Assembly (NCBI RefSeq): GCF_040954835.1
Contig: NC_090703.1
Coordinates: 19,853,444-19,917,443 of the forward strand
DNA length: 64,000 nt
Reading direction: 5' to 3'
Source: Lepisosteus oculatus
Taxonomy: Eukaryota; Chordata; Actinopteri; Semionotiformes; Lepisosteidae
Numbering within the stretch: position 1 is the stretch's first letter; each line of letters opens with the position of its first letter. The notes under the pieces were generated by a model. That model was given only the letters and a program-made list of their open reading frames with translations. It had not been told where the DNA came from and searched no databases. Shown here in pieces: positions 14,201 to 29,200 of the stretch. A program made the translations under genes and the position numbers.

Positions 14201-17200
14201 AGCCCTGTAGTATCCCTAAGAAAAGTGGTTCAATAAGGGAAACATTTGATTTTTTAAAGCAGTTCAATAACGAAGAACAGTACAGTGTAGTACAATACAG
14301 CCATGAACAGCTTTTCTAACAGTTCAGAAAGATTGTACTTCAACAGCATATTTTCATTGGTCTTAAAATTATTCCTGCAATAGAATTAAACATTTTGCAA
14401 TGAGTTCCCTCCTGAATCATTCTGGTGTGTAACAGTCTACTTCTTTGACTTCCCCTAGGAGATCAAATCCTCAGTGCGACAGTCTTTTTTGATGATATCC
14501 GATATGAAGATGCACTTCAGATTCTGGAGCACGCCAAGCCTTATAAAGTGCAGTTCTGCCTGAAACGCAAGTCTCCTGCAACGTCTGCCATTGAAGTATC
14601 TGCAGCAGAACCGCTCAACATCACTCCTGTAAGTGCAAGAGCCTTTCAAGGTCTAATGGCCACATAAAATATGTCAATATCATTATTTCCGTCTCAGTTT
14701 CCATGTCTGTGTGCATATTGTTATGTGTACTTCTGGTAGGACATGTAAGCTATTGTCCTGATGGTGACATGGTGACACACATTCTCCAGCTTTTTCTCTA
14801 ACACTGCTGTTTGAGTCCTCGCATCAAACATTAGAAAGAATTCTTCACAAGTGCAAGAAAACACAAAGTTTTAGGATGCTGTCAGGGTTTTTGGTTGACT
14901 GGCCTTATGCCCACTCACTTCTTTGACCAGATATTGTATAAGGGTTAAATTTGCAACCTTCATTCAACACAATGTTTCAACATGAAAAAAATAGTGAACT
15001 GGCAAAAAGGAAAATTAGTATAGCAGGAGATTAATTCTATTACGATATTATGAAGTTCGGCTCCACAGTCAGAAGATATTGCTGACTAAACATCACATGA
15101 TTCTTTTTTTATGTCTAAATATTTCAGTGAAATGTAGTCCAATACAGTGTGCATCCAAATATTCCAAAATGAGAACAAGAGTTTTAAACCTTTTTTAAAG
15201 TTCTTAAAGGCACGTTTATTGATAATTTAGGGAAAAGACTACTTATTGGTACATAATGTACAGTGCTTACATTTACAACAGGTTAAAGTATTTAAATTTA
15301 TACCTCTTATAAGCACTGATTGTTTTCTATAATACCCTCAGGGAGAAACAGGAACAACTGTGGAAAGAGGACGAACCAAAACTCCCAGACGACAAGAGGC
15401 CAGAATTTCCTGGCCTAAGTTCCCATCGTTTACAAGGGAGAGAAAGATGTACTTCAAAAGATCTCACAGCACATCAGAAGCAGAGGAGCAAAAAACCTTG
15501 GATATGAGTCCGACAACAAGTGACACAGAATCTCCAAACAAGTCTCAGGAGCCTCTGAAAACCAAAACAAAGAGGTCAAAGATAAAGCTGCCAAGCCTAG
15601 GAATGAGGAGCCTTAAGGGCAAATCAATGGATCAACACGATAACGATACTGTAGCAGAAACGTCAGAACATTTGGAAGTGACTGAGAAATATCTTACAGA
15701 AAAGGAAATACCAGAAATCTGTGCATTAGATGCAAATGGAATTAAAGACACCTCAAAGGTAAATGATAAGAGTTCATTTCCAAATGTGACAGGCCCTGAA
15801 GTTGAAATCAGCCAATATAAAGCAGAACTCATCGCCCTGGACAAAACACTCAAAACGGCTGACATTTCCATTTGTGGACCAAAATCTGGTGATATTCTTG
15901 TTGAACCTGGTGAAGAACAAATTAAAAACAAAAGAACTCCAGAAGGAAAAAGAAGGAAGAAGAAACTTAGATCAGAACTAAAAGTGAATATAAGCGGAAA
16001 AGAGAAAGGAGACATAAGTCCTGAACCACAAGCAATGGCACCTCAGACATTAATTCTAAAAGCATCACCACATGGTCTAGGACCTGAGTTTCAATTTGAG
16101 CTCCACACTAGTGAAGCTGGAGTTAGAACTCCTGAAGATCTGGAATTAAGAGATGCCCCAGTTAGTCCTAATGTAATATCACATGCTGAGCTGAAAGGAC
16201 GTCAACTTTCCATTGATATAAGCACTCAAAAAATAGATTCTAATAGATCCAGTGTTAAAGTTGAAGTTAAGAAGCCAAAAGAGAGAATAACAGATAAAGC
16301 ACAGCAGCTGAAATCTGAGGATGATCAAAAAGCAGGACCTGAAGGGACGTCTGAAAATGTACAACCTACTGCATCCCTACACATGCAGGCACCAACCCTA
16401 GAGATGGAAACAGAAAGCAGAGAAAAGAGCCTTCTTTCACCAACAATTAAATCTGTTCTAAAACCTTACGAAGCTAAAATGGAACCGCCAGCTGTTTTGG
16501 CTCATGCTGAAAAGAGCAAAATCAAGATGTCAAAGAAAGGGGATCCTGAACTTGGCATGGCACCAGTAGATGTTCCAGCAAGAAAAGAAGCCGTGGGTGA
16601 ACAGAAGGCATCAAAGATAGAAGCTGAAAAGATAATTAAAGGCAAAAGTAAGCATGTTCCAGAGCAGGAAACACACAGCATTATCACCAGACGTCAACAG
16701 GTGGAAATGAGCAAAAAAGGGATACAACCAAGAAGTTCAGAAACAGAAATGCAAACTCCAAAGTTTGACAGCGGTGATGTCTATGCTTCAGACAAAGATT
16801 CTCCTTTCCTTAAAGGGGATGTACACATGAGTAAGCCACAGACAGAAACAAAAGACACCGAATTAGAACAGCCAACACAAGGAAAGAAAACTGAACTATA
16901 TAAACCTAAAATTCCAAAATCAGTTATCTCTCTCCCCAATGTGAAAACAACAGAGAGAGAAGACGATCTAAACAAATCTGATAAAACTACGACTGAAGCT
17001 GAAGCCTCTATATTACAACCAGTAACTGGAATTAAAATTACAGAAACAAAAAGTGAACTAGATCTTTCACAATCCATAAGGAAGACTGATACTCCACAGA
17101 TGGAAATTAAAGCTACAAGAATTCATCCAGAACTGGATGTAGATAATGTGATAGGAGCAATGAGCAAATCAAAACTACATGAGTTCAAGTTGCCTAAAAT

Positions 17201-20200
17201 CAACCTCTCTGATCTTGATGTCCATGAAAAAATCACAATGACAGATGTGAAAGAAAGCAAAGGAAAAAGCATTACTACAGCAGAAATTTCACATTCAAAA
17301 GGTGAGATGCATAAAGAAGAAACACCACTTCACATTCAGCTCAGAGAGGATACTGAGATACAACCTATACAGGGCACAGCACCGAAGGGAAAATTCAAGA
17401 TTCCATGTATAGAAAAAGGCACAGAAGCCACTCCAGTACAAGTGGATGTCCATTTTACAGAAGAACATCTCTCTCTGCCAGGAGAGATCGGAAATGAAAT
17501 AAAAAGGATAAAATTACATCCTTCAAATACACATGTAGAAGGTGAAGATATACAAACAAGAAGCAATTTGAATATTACAAAGTTCAAGCTTCCAAAAATG
17601 GAAATCTCTGGATTTGATACGCATCACCAAATCACAAAGACAGAACTCTTTTTTGATGATGTGCCACAAAAAACAATTAAAAGTGCAAAGACAGAAATCA
17701 AAGAACCAATGTTAAGAGACAAAGAGAAATATAGGGATACCGAAATTAGAAGAGCAGCAGACACATTTCAAATACCTTCAATTGAAAAACCGAAAACTAT
17801 TTTTTCAACTACAACAGACATAACAAAAGCAGAAGCTCCAAAAATAGAAGGAGACATAACCTTACCCACAATGGAGATTTCTCTTCCAAAAGCAGACCTG
17901 GATGTTAAAAGCCCTGAAATCAGCACTACAGCTAACATCAAGATGCCTAAACCCCAGTTGGAAGCAGAAGGGCAAGACAAGGACGTTGACATTGAAGGAT
18001 CTCATGGTAAATTTAAAATGCCTTCCTTTAAAATGCCCAAATTTGGATTTTCAACTACAAAAGTTCAAGCAGAAGCACCAGAAATCAGTACTGACATCGC
18101 AATACCCGACATAGATGCTCCATCAGGAAAAGTAGGTGTGGACATTGACGCACCCATAGATGACATAAAAGCACCAAATGCAGACATTGAGAAGCCAGAC
18201 AGCCAATCTCAACTGTCCAAAATGCCAGACTTGGATATATCTCTTCCCAAAGTCAAAGGCACAGAGATAGACATTCAACTACCCAAAGCACACGCTGGTG
18301 TTTCTGTGTCAAAGCCAGATCTTGAGGTCAAGGGGCCTGAAGTAGAATTTAAAGCTCCAGCTTTGGAAGGGAAGGTTGATGTTCCTGAAATTGAAGCCAA
18401 AGGTGGGAGAGGAAAATTCCAGCTTCCTCACATGAAATTACCATCTTTTGGGATTTCCACACCGGACATCAAAGTCCCTAAAATAAAAGGAGACACAACC
18501 TTACCCACAGTGGACATTCCTCTTCCAAAAGCAGACCTGGATGTTAAAAGCCCTGAAATCAGAACTACAGCTGACGTCAAGATTCCCAAACCCCAGCTAA
18601 CAGTGTCAGGAGAAAAACCTGCTGTTGATCTCATGGGCCCCAGTATGGACATTGAAGGGAAAGGAACTGAAACAGAAGGTGAAGGAAGCAAATTCAAACT
18701 GCCAAAGTTTGGGATTTCCCTTCCAAAGGTCAAAGGAACAGGACTGGATATTAGTTCACCTAAGCCAGAAGTTGATATTACACTTCCAGAGGCTAAAATA
18801 CAAGCAAAGGTTCCTGAAGTAGACGTGGAGCCACCCTCAGTGGAAGGCAAAATAGAAGTGCCAGAAATCGATGGAAAGGGTCTTGATATAAAATTAACAA
18901 AGCCGAAAATATCTTTGCCCAAGTCTGGAATTTCAAAGGCAGATATGAAAGCCCCAGAGGCTGAGATTGATGCCAACCTTCCAAAGGGAGACGTTTCTCT
19001 TCCCAAAAGAGCAGTAGAAATTAAAAGGCCAGAGGTAGAGATCAAAGGTCCACGGATTGTAGCAGAAGTGAAAGACCAGGACATTGACATTGAAGGCTCT
19101 CATGGGAAATTTAAAATGCCGTCCTTTAAAATGCCCACATTTGGATTTTCAACTCCAAAAGCTCAAGCAGAAGCACCAGAAGTCAGTGCTGACATCTCAA
19201 TACCTGACGTAGATGTTCCAACAGGAAAAGTAGGTGTGGACATTGAAGCACCACGTGTAGATGTTGAGAAGCCAGACAGGAAATTTCAAATGCCCAAAGT
19301 CAAAATGCCAGACATGGATATATCTCTCCCCAGAGTCAAAGGCCCAGAGATAGACATTCAACTACCAAAAGCACAGGCTGGTGATTCTGTGTCAAAGCCA
19401 GATCTTGACGTCAAGGGGCCTGAAGTAGAACTTAAAGCTCCAGCTTTGGAAGGGAAGGTTGATGTTCCTGAAATTGAAACCAAAGGTGGGAGAGGAAAAT
19501 TCCAGCTTCCTCACATGAAATTGCCATCTTTTGGGATTTCCACACCGGACATCAAAGCCCCTAAAATACAAGGAGACATAACCTTACCCACAGTGGACAT
19601 TTCTCTTCCAAAAGCAGACCTGGATGTTAAAAGCCCTGAAATCAGCACTACAGCTGACGTCAAAATTCCCAAACCCCAGCTAACAGTGTCAGGAGAAAAA
19701 CCTGCTGCTGATCTCAAGGGCCCCAGTGTGGACATTGAAGGTCCAGATCTAGATGTGGACCTGAAAGGGAAAGGATCTGAAACAGAAGGTGAAGGAAGCA
19801 AATTCAAAATGCCAAATTTCGGGATTTCCCTTTCAAAGTTCAAAGGTACAGAATTGGATATTAGTGTACCCAAGCCAGATGTTGATATTACGCTTCCAGA
19901 GGCTAAAATACAAGCAAATGTTCCTGAAGTAGACCTGGAGGCACCCTCAGTGGAAGGCAAAATAGAAGTGCCAGAAATCGATGGAAAGGGTCTTGATGTG
20001 AAATTAACAAAGCCGAAAATATCTCTGCCCAAGTTTGGAATTTCAAAGGCAGATATGAAAGCCCCAGAGGCTGAGATTGATGTCAGTCTCCCAAAGGGAG
20101 ACATTACTCTGCCTGAAGGAGCAGTAGAAATCAAAGGGCCAAAGGTGGATATCAAAGGTCCAAAGATTGAGGCAGAAGTGAAAGACCAGGACATTGACAT

Positions 20201-23200
20201 TGAAGGCTCTCATGGGAAATTTAAAATGCCGTCCTTTAAAATGCCCAAATTTGGATTTTCATCTCCAAAAGTTAAAGCAGAAGCACCAGAAGTCACTACC
20301 GACATCTCGATGCCTGACATAGATGTTCCATCAGGAAAAGTAGGTGTGGACATTGAAGCACCACGTGTAGACGTTGAGAAGCCAGACAGCAAATTTCAAA
20401 TGCCCAAAGTCAAAATGCCAGACATGGATATATCTCTCCCCAGAGTCAAAGGCCCAGAGATAGACATTCAACTACCAAAAGCACAGGCTGGTGTTTCTGT
20501 GTCAAAGCCAGATCTTGACGTCAAGGGGCCTGAAGTAGAATTTAAAGCTCCAGCTTTGGAAGGGAAGGTTGATGTTCCAGAAATTGAAGCCAAAGGTGGG
20601 AGAGGAAAATTCCAGCTTCCTCACATGAAATTACCATCTCTTGGGATTTCCACACCGGACATCAAAGCCCCTAAAATACAAGGAGACATAACCTTACCCA
20701 CAGTGGACATTTCTCTTCCAAAAGCAGACCTGGATGTTAAAAGCCCTGAAATCAGCACTACAGCTGACGTCAAGATTCCCAAACCCCAGCTAACAGTGTC
20801 AGGAGAAAAACCTGCTGTTGATCTCAAGGGCCCCAGTGTGGACATTGAAGGTCCAGATCTAGATGTGGACCTGAAAGGGAAAGGATCTGAAACAGAAGGT
20901 GAAGGAAGCAAATTCAAAATGCCAAAGTTCGGGATTTCCCTTCCAAAGGTCAAAGGTACAGGATTGGATATTAGTGTACCCAAGCCAGATGTTGATATTA
21001 CGCTTCCAGAGGCTAAAATACAAGCAAATGTTCCTGAAGTAGACCTGGAGGCACCCTCAGTGGAAGGCAAAATAGAAGTGCCAGAAATCGATGGAAAGGG
21101 TCTTGATGTGAAATTAACAAAGCCGAAAATATCTCTGCCCAAGTTTGGAATTTCAAAGGCAGATATGAAAGCCCCAGAGGCTGAGATTGATGTCAGTCTC
21201 CCAAAGGGAGACACTACTCTGCCTGAAGGAGCAGTAGAAATCAAAGGGCCAAAGGTGGATATCAAAGGTCCAAAGATTGAGGCAGAAGTGAAAGACCAGG
21301 ACATTGACATTGAAGGCTCTCATGGGAAATTTAAAATGCCGTCCTTTAAAATGCCCAAATTTGGATTTTCATCTCCAAAAGTTAAAGCAGAAGCACCAGA
21401 AGTCACTACCGACATCTCGATGCCTGACATAGATGTTCCATCAGGAAAAGTAGGTGTGGACATTGAAGCACCACGTGTAGACGTTGAGAAGCCAGACAGC
21501 AAATTTCAAATGCCCAAAGTCAAAATGCCAGACATGGATATATCTCTCCCCAGAGTCAAAGGCCCAGAGATAGACATTCAACTACCAAAAGCACAGGCTG
21601 GTGTTTCTGTGTCAAAGCCAGATCTTGACATCAAGGGGCCTGAAGTAGAATTTAAAGCTCCAGCTTTGGAAGGGAAGGTTGATGTTCCAGAAATTGAAGC
21701 CAAAGGTGGGAGAGGAAAATTCCAGCTTCCTCACATGAAATTACCATCTTTTGGGATTTCCACACCGGACATCAAAGCCCCTAAAATACAAGGAGACATA
21801 ACCTTACCCACAGTGGACATTTCTCTTCCAAAAGCAGACCTGGATGTTAAAAGCCCTGAAATCAGCACTACAGCTGACGTCAAGATTCCCAAACCCCAGC
21901 TAACAGTGTCAGGAGAAAAACCTGCTGCTGATCTCAAGGGCCCCAGTGTGGACATTGAAGGTCCAGATCTAGATGTGGACCTGAAAGGGAAAGGATCTGA
22001 AACAGAAGGTGAAGGAAGCAAATTCAAAATGCCAAAGTTCGGGATTTCCCTTCCAAAGGTCAAAGGTACAGGATTGGATATTAGTGTACCCAAGCCAGAT
22101 GTTGATATTACGCTTCCAGAGGCTAAAATACAAGCAAATGTTCCTGAAGTAGACCTGGAGGCACCCTCAGTGGAAGGCAAAATAGAAGTGCCAGAAATCG
22201 ATGGAAAGGGTCTTGATGTGAAATTAACAAAGCCGAAAATATCTCTGCCCAAGTTTGGAATTTCAAAGGCAGATATGAAAGCCCCAGAGGCTGAGATTGA
22301 TGTCAGTCTCCCAAAAGGAGACATTACTCTGCCTGAAGGAGCAGTAGAAATCAAAGGGCCAAAGGTGGATATCAAAGGTCCAAAGATTGAGGCAGAAGTG
22401 AAAGACCAGGACATTGACATTGAAGGCTCTCATGGGAAATTTAAAATGCCGTCCTTTAAAATGCCCAAATTTGGATTTTCATCTCCAAAAGTTAAAGCAG
22501 AAGCACCAGAAGTCACTACCGACATCTCGATGCCTGACATAGATGTTCCATCAGGAAAAGTAGGTGTGGACATTGAAGCACCACGTGTAGACGTTGAGAA
22601 GCCAGACAGCAAATTTCAAATGCCCAAAGTCAAAATGCCAGACATGGATATATCTCTCCCCAGAGTCAAAGGCCCAGAGATAGACATTCAACTACCAAAA
22701 GCACAGGCTGGTGTTTCTGTGTCAAAGCCAGATCTTGACGTCAAGGGGCCTGAAGTAGAATTTAAAGCTCCAGCTTTGGAAGGGAAGGTTGATGTTCCTG
22801 AAATTGAAGCCAAAGGTGGGAGAGGAAAATTTCAGCTTCCTCACATGAAATTACCATCTTTTGGGATTTCCACACCGGACATCAAAGCCCCTAAAATACA
22901 AGGAGACATAACCTTACCCACAGTGGACATTTCTCTTCCAAAAGCAGACCTGGATGTTAAAAGCCCTGAAATCAGCACTACAGCTGACGTCAAGATTCCC
23001 AAACCCCAGCTAACAGTGTCAGGAGAAAAACCTGCTGCTCATCTCAAGGGCCCCAGTGTGGACATTGAAGGTCCAGATCTAGATGTGGACCTGAAAGGGA
23101 AAGGATCTGAAACAGAAGGTGAAGGAAGCAAATTCAAAATGCCAAAGTTCGGGATTTCCCTTCCAAAGGTCAAAGGTACAGGATTGGATATTAGTGTACC

Positions 23201-26200
23201 CAAGCCAGATGTTGATGTTACGCTTCCAGAGGCTAAAATACAAGCAAATGTTCCTGAAGTAGACCTGGAGGCACCCTCAGTGGAAGGCAAAATAGAAGTG
23301 CCAGAAATCGATGGAAAGGGTCTTGATGTGAAATTAACAAAGCCAAAAATATCTCTGCCCAAGTTTGGAATCTCAAAGGCAGATATGAAAGCCCCAGAGG
23401 CTGAGATTGATGTCAGTCTACCAAAAGGAGACATTACTCTGCCCGAAGGAGCAGTAGAAATCAAAGGGCCAAAGGTGGATATCAAAGGTCCAAAGATTGA
23501 GGCAGAAGTGAAAGACCAGGACATTGACATTGAAGGCTCTCATGGGAAATTTAAAATGCCGTCCTTTAAAATGCCCAAATTTGGATTTTCATCTCCAAAA
23601 GTTAAAGCAGAAAAACCAGAAGTCACTACCGACATCTCGATGCCTGACATAGATGTTCCATCAGGAAAAGTAGGTGTGGACATTGAAGCACCACGTGTAG
23701 ACGTTGAGAAGCCAGACAGCAAATTTCAAATGCCCAAAGTCAAAATGCCAGACATGGATATATCTCTCCCCAGAGTCAAAGGCCCAGAGATAGACATTCA
23801 ACTACCAAAAGCACAGGCTGGTGTTTCTATGTCAAAGCCAGATCTTGACGTCAAGGGGCCTGAAGTAGAATTTAAAGCTCCAGCTTTGGAAGGGAAGGTT
23901 GATGTTCCAGAAATTGAAGCCAAAGGTGGGAGAGGAAAATTTCAGTTTCCTCACATGAAATTGCCATCTTTTGGGATTTCCACACCGGACATCAAAGCCC
24001 CTAAAATACAAGGAGACATAACCTTACCCACAGTGGACATTTCTCTTCCAAAAGCAGACCTGGATGTTAAAAGCCCTGAAATCAGCACTACAGCTGACGT
24101 CAAGATTCCCAAACCCCAGCTAACAGTGTCAGGAGAAAAACCTGCTGTTGATCTCAAGGGCCCCAGTATGGACATTGAAGGTCCAGATCTAGATGTGGAC
24201 CTGAAAGGGAAAGGACTTGAAATAGAAGGTGAAAGAAGCAAATTCAAACTACCAAAGTTTGGGATTTCCCTTCCAAAGGTCAAAGGAACAGGACTGGATA
24301 TTGGTGCACCCAAGCCAGATGTTGATATTACGCTTCCAGAGGCTAAAATACAAGCAAAGGTTCCTGAAGTAGACCTGGAGGCACCCTCAGTGGAAGGCAA
24401 AATAGAAGTGCCAGAAATCGATGGAAAGGGTCTTGATGTGAAATTAACAAAGCCGAAAATATCTCTGCCCAAGTTTGGAATTTCAAAGGCAGATATGAAA
24501 GCCCCAGAGGCTGAGATTGATGTCAGTCTCCCAAAAGGAGACATTACTCTGCCTGAAGGAGCAGTAGAAATCAAAGGGCCAAAGGTGGATATCAAAGGTC
24601 CAAAGATTGAGGCAGAAGTGAAAGACCAGGACATTGACATTGAAGGCTCTCATGGGAAATTTAAAATGCCGTCCTTTAAAATGCCCAAATTTGGATTTTC
24701 ATCTCCAAAAGTTAAAGCAGAAGCACCAGAAGTCACTACCGACATCTCGATGCCTGACATAGATGTTCCATCAGGAAAAGTAGGTGTGGACATTGAAGCA
24801 CCACGTGTAGACGTTGAGAAGCCAGACAGCAAATTTCAAATGCCCAAAGTCAAAATGCCAGACATGGATATATCTCTCCCCAGAGTCAAAGGCCCAGAGA
24901 TAGACATTCAACTACCAAAAGCACAGGCTGGTGTTTCTGTGTCAAAGCCAGATCTTGACGTCAAGGGGCCTGAAGTAGAATTTAAAGCTCCAGCTTTGGA
25001 AGGGAAGGTTGATGTTCCAGAAATTGAAGCCAAAGGTGGGAGAGGAAAATTCCAGCTTCCTCACATGAAATTACCATCTTTTGGGATTTCCACACCGGAC
25101 ATCAAAGCCCCTAAAATACAAGGAGACATAACCTTACCCACAGTGGACATTTCTCTTCCAAAAGCAGACCTGGATGTTAAAAGCCCTGAAATCAGCACTA
25201 CAGCTGACGTCAAGATTCCCAAACCCCAGCTAACAGTGTCAGGAGAAAAACCTGCTGCTCATCTCAAGGGCCCCAGTGTGGACATTGAAGGTCCAGATCT
25301 AGATGTGGACCTGAAAGGGAAAGGATCTGAAACAGAAGGTGAAGGAAGCAAATTCAAAATGCCAAAGTTCGGGATTTCCCTTCCAAAGGTCAAAGGTACA
25401 GGATTGGATATTAGTGTACCCAAGCCAGATGTTGATATTACGCTTCCAGAGGCTAAAATACAAGCAAATGTTCCTGAAGTAGATCTGGAGGCACCCTCAG
25501 TGGAAGGCAAAATAGAAGTGCCAGAAATCGATGGAAAGGGTCTTGATGTGAAATTAACAAAGCCAAAAATATCTCTGCCCAAGTTTGGAATCTCAAAGGC
25601 AGATATGAAAGCCCCAGAGGCTGAGATTGATGTCAGTCTACCAAAAGGAGACATTACTCTGCCCGAAGGAGCAGTAGAAATCAAAGGGCCAAAGGTGGAT
25701 ATCAAAGGTCCAAAGATTGAGGCAGAAGTGAAAGACCAGGACATTGACATTGAAGGCTCTCATGGGAAATTTAAAATGCCGTCCTTTAAAATGCCCAAAT
25801 TTGGATTTTCATCTCCAAAAGTTAAAGCAGAAAAACCAGAAGTCACTACCGACATCTCGATGCCTGACATAGATGTTCCATCAGGAAAAGTAGGTGTGGA
25901 CATTGAAGCACCACGTGTAGACGTTGAGAAGCCAGACAGCAAATTTCAAATGCCCAAAGTCAAAATGCCAGACATGGATATATCTCTCCCCAGAGTCAAA
26001 GGCCCAGAGATAGACATTCAACTACCAAAAGCACAGGCTGGTGTTTCTATGTCAAAGCCAGATCTTGACGTCAAGGGGCCTGAAGTAGAATTTAAAGCTC
26101 CAGCTTTGGAAGGGAAGGTTGATGTTCCAGAAATTGAAGCCAAAGGTGGGAGAGGAAAATTTCAGTTTCCTCACATGAAATTGCCATCTTTTGGGATTTC

Positions 26201-29200
26201 CACACCGGACATCAAAGCCCCTAAAATACAAGGAGACATAACCTTACCCACAGTGGACATTTCTCTTCCAAAAGCAGACCTGGATGTTAAAAGCCCTGAA
26301 ATCAGCACTACAGCTGACGTCAAGATTCCCAAACCCCAGCTAACAGTGTCAGGAGAAAAACCTGCTGTTGATCTCAAGGGCCCCAGTATGGACATTGAAG
26401 GTCCAGATCTAGATGTGGACCTGAAAGGGAAAGGACTTGAAATAGAAGGTGAAAGAAGCAAATTCAAACTACCAAAGTTTGGGATTTCCCTTCCAAAGGT
26501 CAAAGGAACAGGACTGGATATTGGTGCACCCAAGCCAGATGTTGATATTACGCTTCCAGAGGCTAAAATACAAGCAAAGGTTCCTGAAGTAGACCTGGAG
26601 GCACCCTCAGTGGAAGGCAAAATAGAAGTGCCAGAAATCGATGGAAAGGGTCTTGATGTGAAATTAACAAAGCCGAAAATATCTCTGCCCAAGTTTGGAA
26701 TTTCAAAGGCAGATATGAAAGCCCCAGAGGCTGAGATTGATGTCAGTCTCCCAAAAGGAGACATTACTCTGCCTGAAGGAGCAGTAGAAATCAAAGGGCC
26801 AAAGGTGGATATCAAAGGTCCAAAGATTGAGGCAGAAGTGAAAGACCAGGACATTGACATTGAAGGCTCTCATGGGAAATTTAAAATGCCGTCCTTTAAA
26901 ATGCCCAAATTTGGATTTTCATCTCCAAAAGTTAAAGCAGAAGCACCAGAAGTCACTACCGACATCTCGATGCCTGACATAGATGTTCCATCAGGAAAAG
27001 TAGGTGTGGACATTGAAGCACCACGTGTAGACGTTGAGAAGCCAGACAGCAAATTTCAAATGCCCAAAGTCAAAATGCCAGACATGGATATATCTCTCCC
27101 CAGAGTCAAAGGCCCAGAGATAGACATTCAACTACCAAAAGCACAGGCTGGTGTTTCTATGTCAAAGCCAGATCTTGACGTCAAGGGGCCTGAAGTAGAA
27201 TTTAAAGCTCCAGCTTTGGAAGGGAAGGTTGATGTTCCAGAAATTGAAGCCAAAGGTGGGAGAGGAAAATTTCAGCTTCCTCACATGAAATTGCCATCTT
27301 TTGGGATTTCCACACCGGACATCAAAGCCCCTAAAATACAAGGAGACATAACCTTACCCACAGTGGACATTTCTCTTCCAAAAGCAGACCTGGATGTTAA
27401 AAGCCCTGAAATTAGCACTACAGCTGACGTCAAGATTCCCAAACCCCAGCTAACAGTGTCAGGAGAAAAACCTGCTGTTGATCTCAAGGGCCCCAGTGTG
27501 GACATTGAAGGTCCAGATCTAGATGTGGACCTGAAAGGGAAAGGACTTGAAATAGAAGGTGAAGGAAGCAAATTCAAACTACCAAAGTTTGGGATTTCCC
27601 TTCCAAAGGTCAAAGGAACTGAACTGGATATTGGTGCACCCAAGCCAGATGTTGATATTACGCTTCCAGAGGCTAAAATACAAGCAAAGGTTCCTGAAGT
27701 AGACGTGGAGGCACCCTCAGTGGAAGGCAAAATAGAAGTGCCAGAAATCGATGGAAAGGGTCTTGATGTGAAATTAACAAAGTCGAAAATATCTCTGCCC
27801 AAGTTTGGAATTTCAAAGGCAGATATGAAAGCCCCAGAGGCTGAGATTGATGTCAGTCTCCCAAAGGGAGACATTACTCTGCCTGAAGGAGCAGTAGAAA
27901 TCAAAGGGCCAAAGGTGGATATCAAAGGTCCAAAGATTGAGGCAGAAGTGAAAGACCAGGACATTGACATTGAAGGCTCTCATGGGAAATTTAAAATGCC
28001 GTCCTTTAAAATGCCCAAATTTGGATTTTCATCTCCAAAAGTTAAAGCAGAAGCACCAGAAGTCACTACCGACATCTCGATGCCTGACATAGATGTTCCA
28101 TCAGGAAAAGTAGGTGTGAACATTGAAGCACCACGTGTAGACGTTGAGAAGCCAGACAGCAAATTTCAAATGCCCAAAGTCAAAATGCCAGACATGGATA
28201 TATCTCTCCCCAGAGTCAAAGGCCCAGAGATAGACATTCAACTACCAAAAGCACAGGCTGGTGTTTCTGTGTCAAAGCCAGATCTTGACGTCAAGGGGCC
28301 TGAAGTAGAATTTAAAGCTCCAGCTTTGGAAGGGAAGGTTGATGTTCCTGAAATTGAAGCCAAAGGTGGGAGAGGAAAATTCCAGCTTCCTCACATGAAA
28401 TTACCATCTTTTGGGATTTCCAAACCGGACATCAAAGCCCCTAAAATACAAGGAGACATAACCTTACCCACAGTGGACATTTCTCTTCCAAAAGCAGACC
28501 TGGATGTTAAAAGCCCTGAAATCAGCACTACAGCTGACGTCAAGATTCCCAAACCCCAGCTAACAGTGTCAGGAGAAAAACCTGCTGTTGATCTCAAGGG
28601 CCCCAGTGTGGACATTGAAGGTCCAGATCTAGATGTGGACCTGAAAGGGAAAGGATCTGAAACAGAAGGTGAAGGAAGCAAATTCAAAATGCCAAAGTTC
28701 GGGATTTCCCTTCCAAAGGTCAAAGGTACAGGATTGGATATTAGTGTACCCAAGCCAGATGTTGATATTACACTTCCAGAGGCTAAAATACAAGCAAAGG
28801 TTCCTGAAGTAGATGTGGAGGCACCCTCAGTGGAAGGCAAAATAGAAATGCCAGAAATCGATGGAAAGGGTCTTGATGTGAAATTAACAAAGCCAAAAAT
28901 ATATCTGCCCAAGTTTGGAATCTCAAAGGCAGATATGAAAGCCCCAGAGGCTGAGATTGATGTCAGTCTCCCAAAGGGAGACATTACTCTGCCTGAAGGA
29001 GCAATAGAAATCAAAGGGCCAAAGGTGGATATCAAAGGTCCAAAGATTAAGGCAGAAGTGAAAGATAAGGAGATTGATATTGAAGGCTCTCATGGGAAAT
29101 TTAAAATGCCGTCCTTTAAAATGCCCAAATTTGGATTTTCATCTCCAAAAGTTAAAGCAGAAGCACCAGAAGTCACTACCGACATCTCGATGCCTGACAT

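Noticed and set aside
15632..17992. Minus-strand frames of 60-130 codons in the unique part of the giant exon
   Set aside because: Antisense to a clear coding frame, with no domain or splice support.
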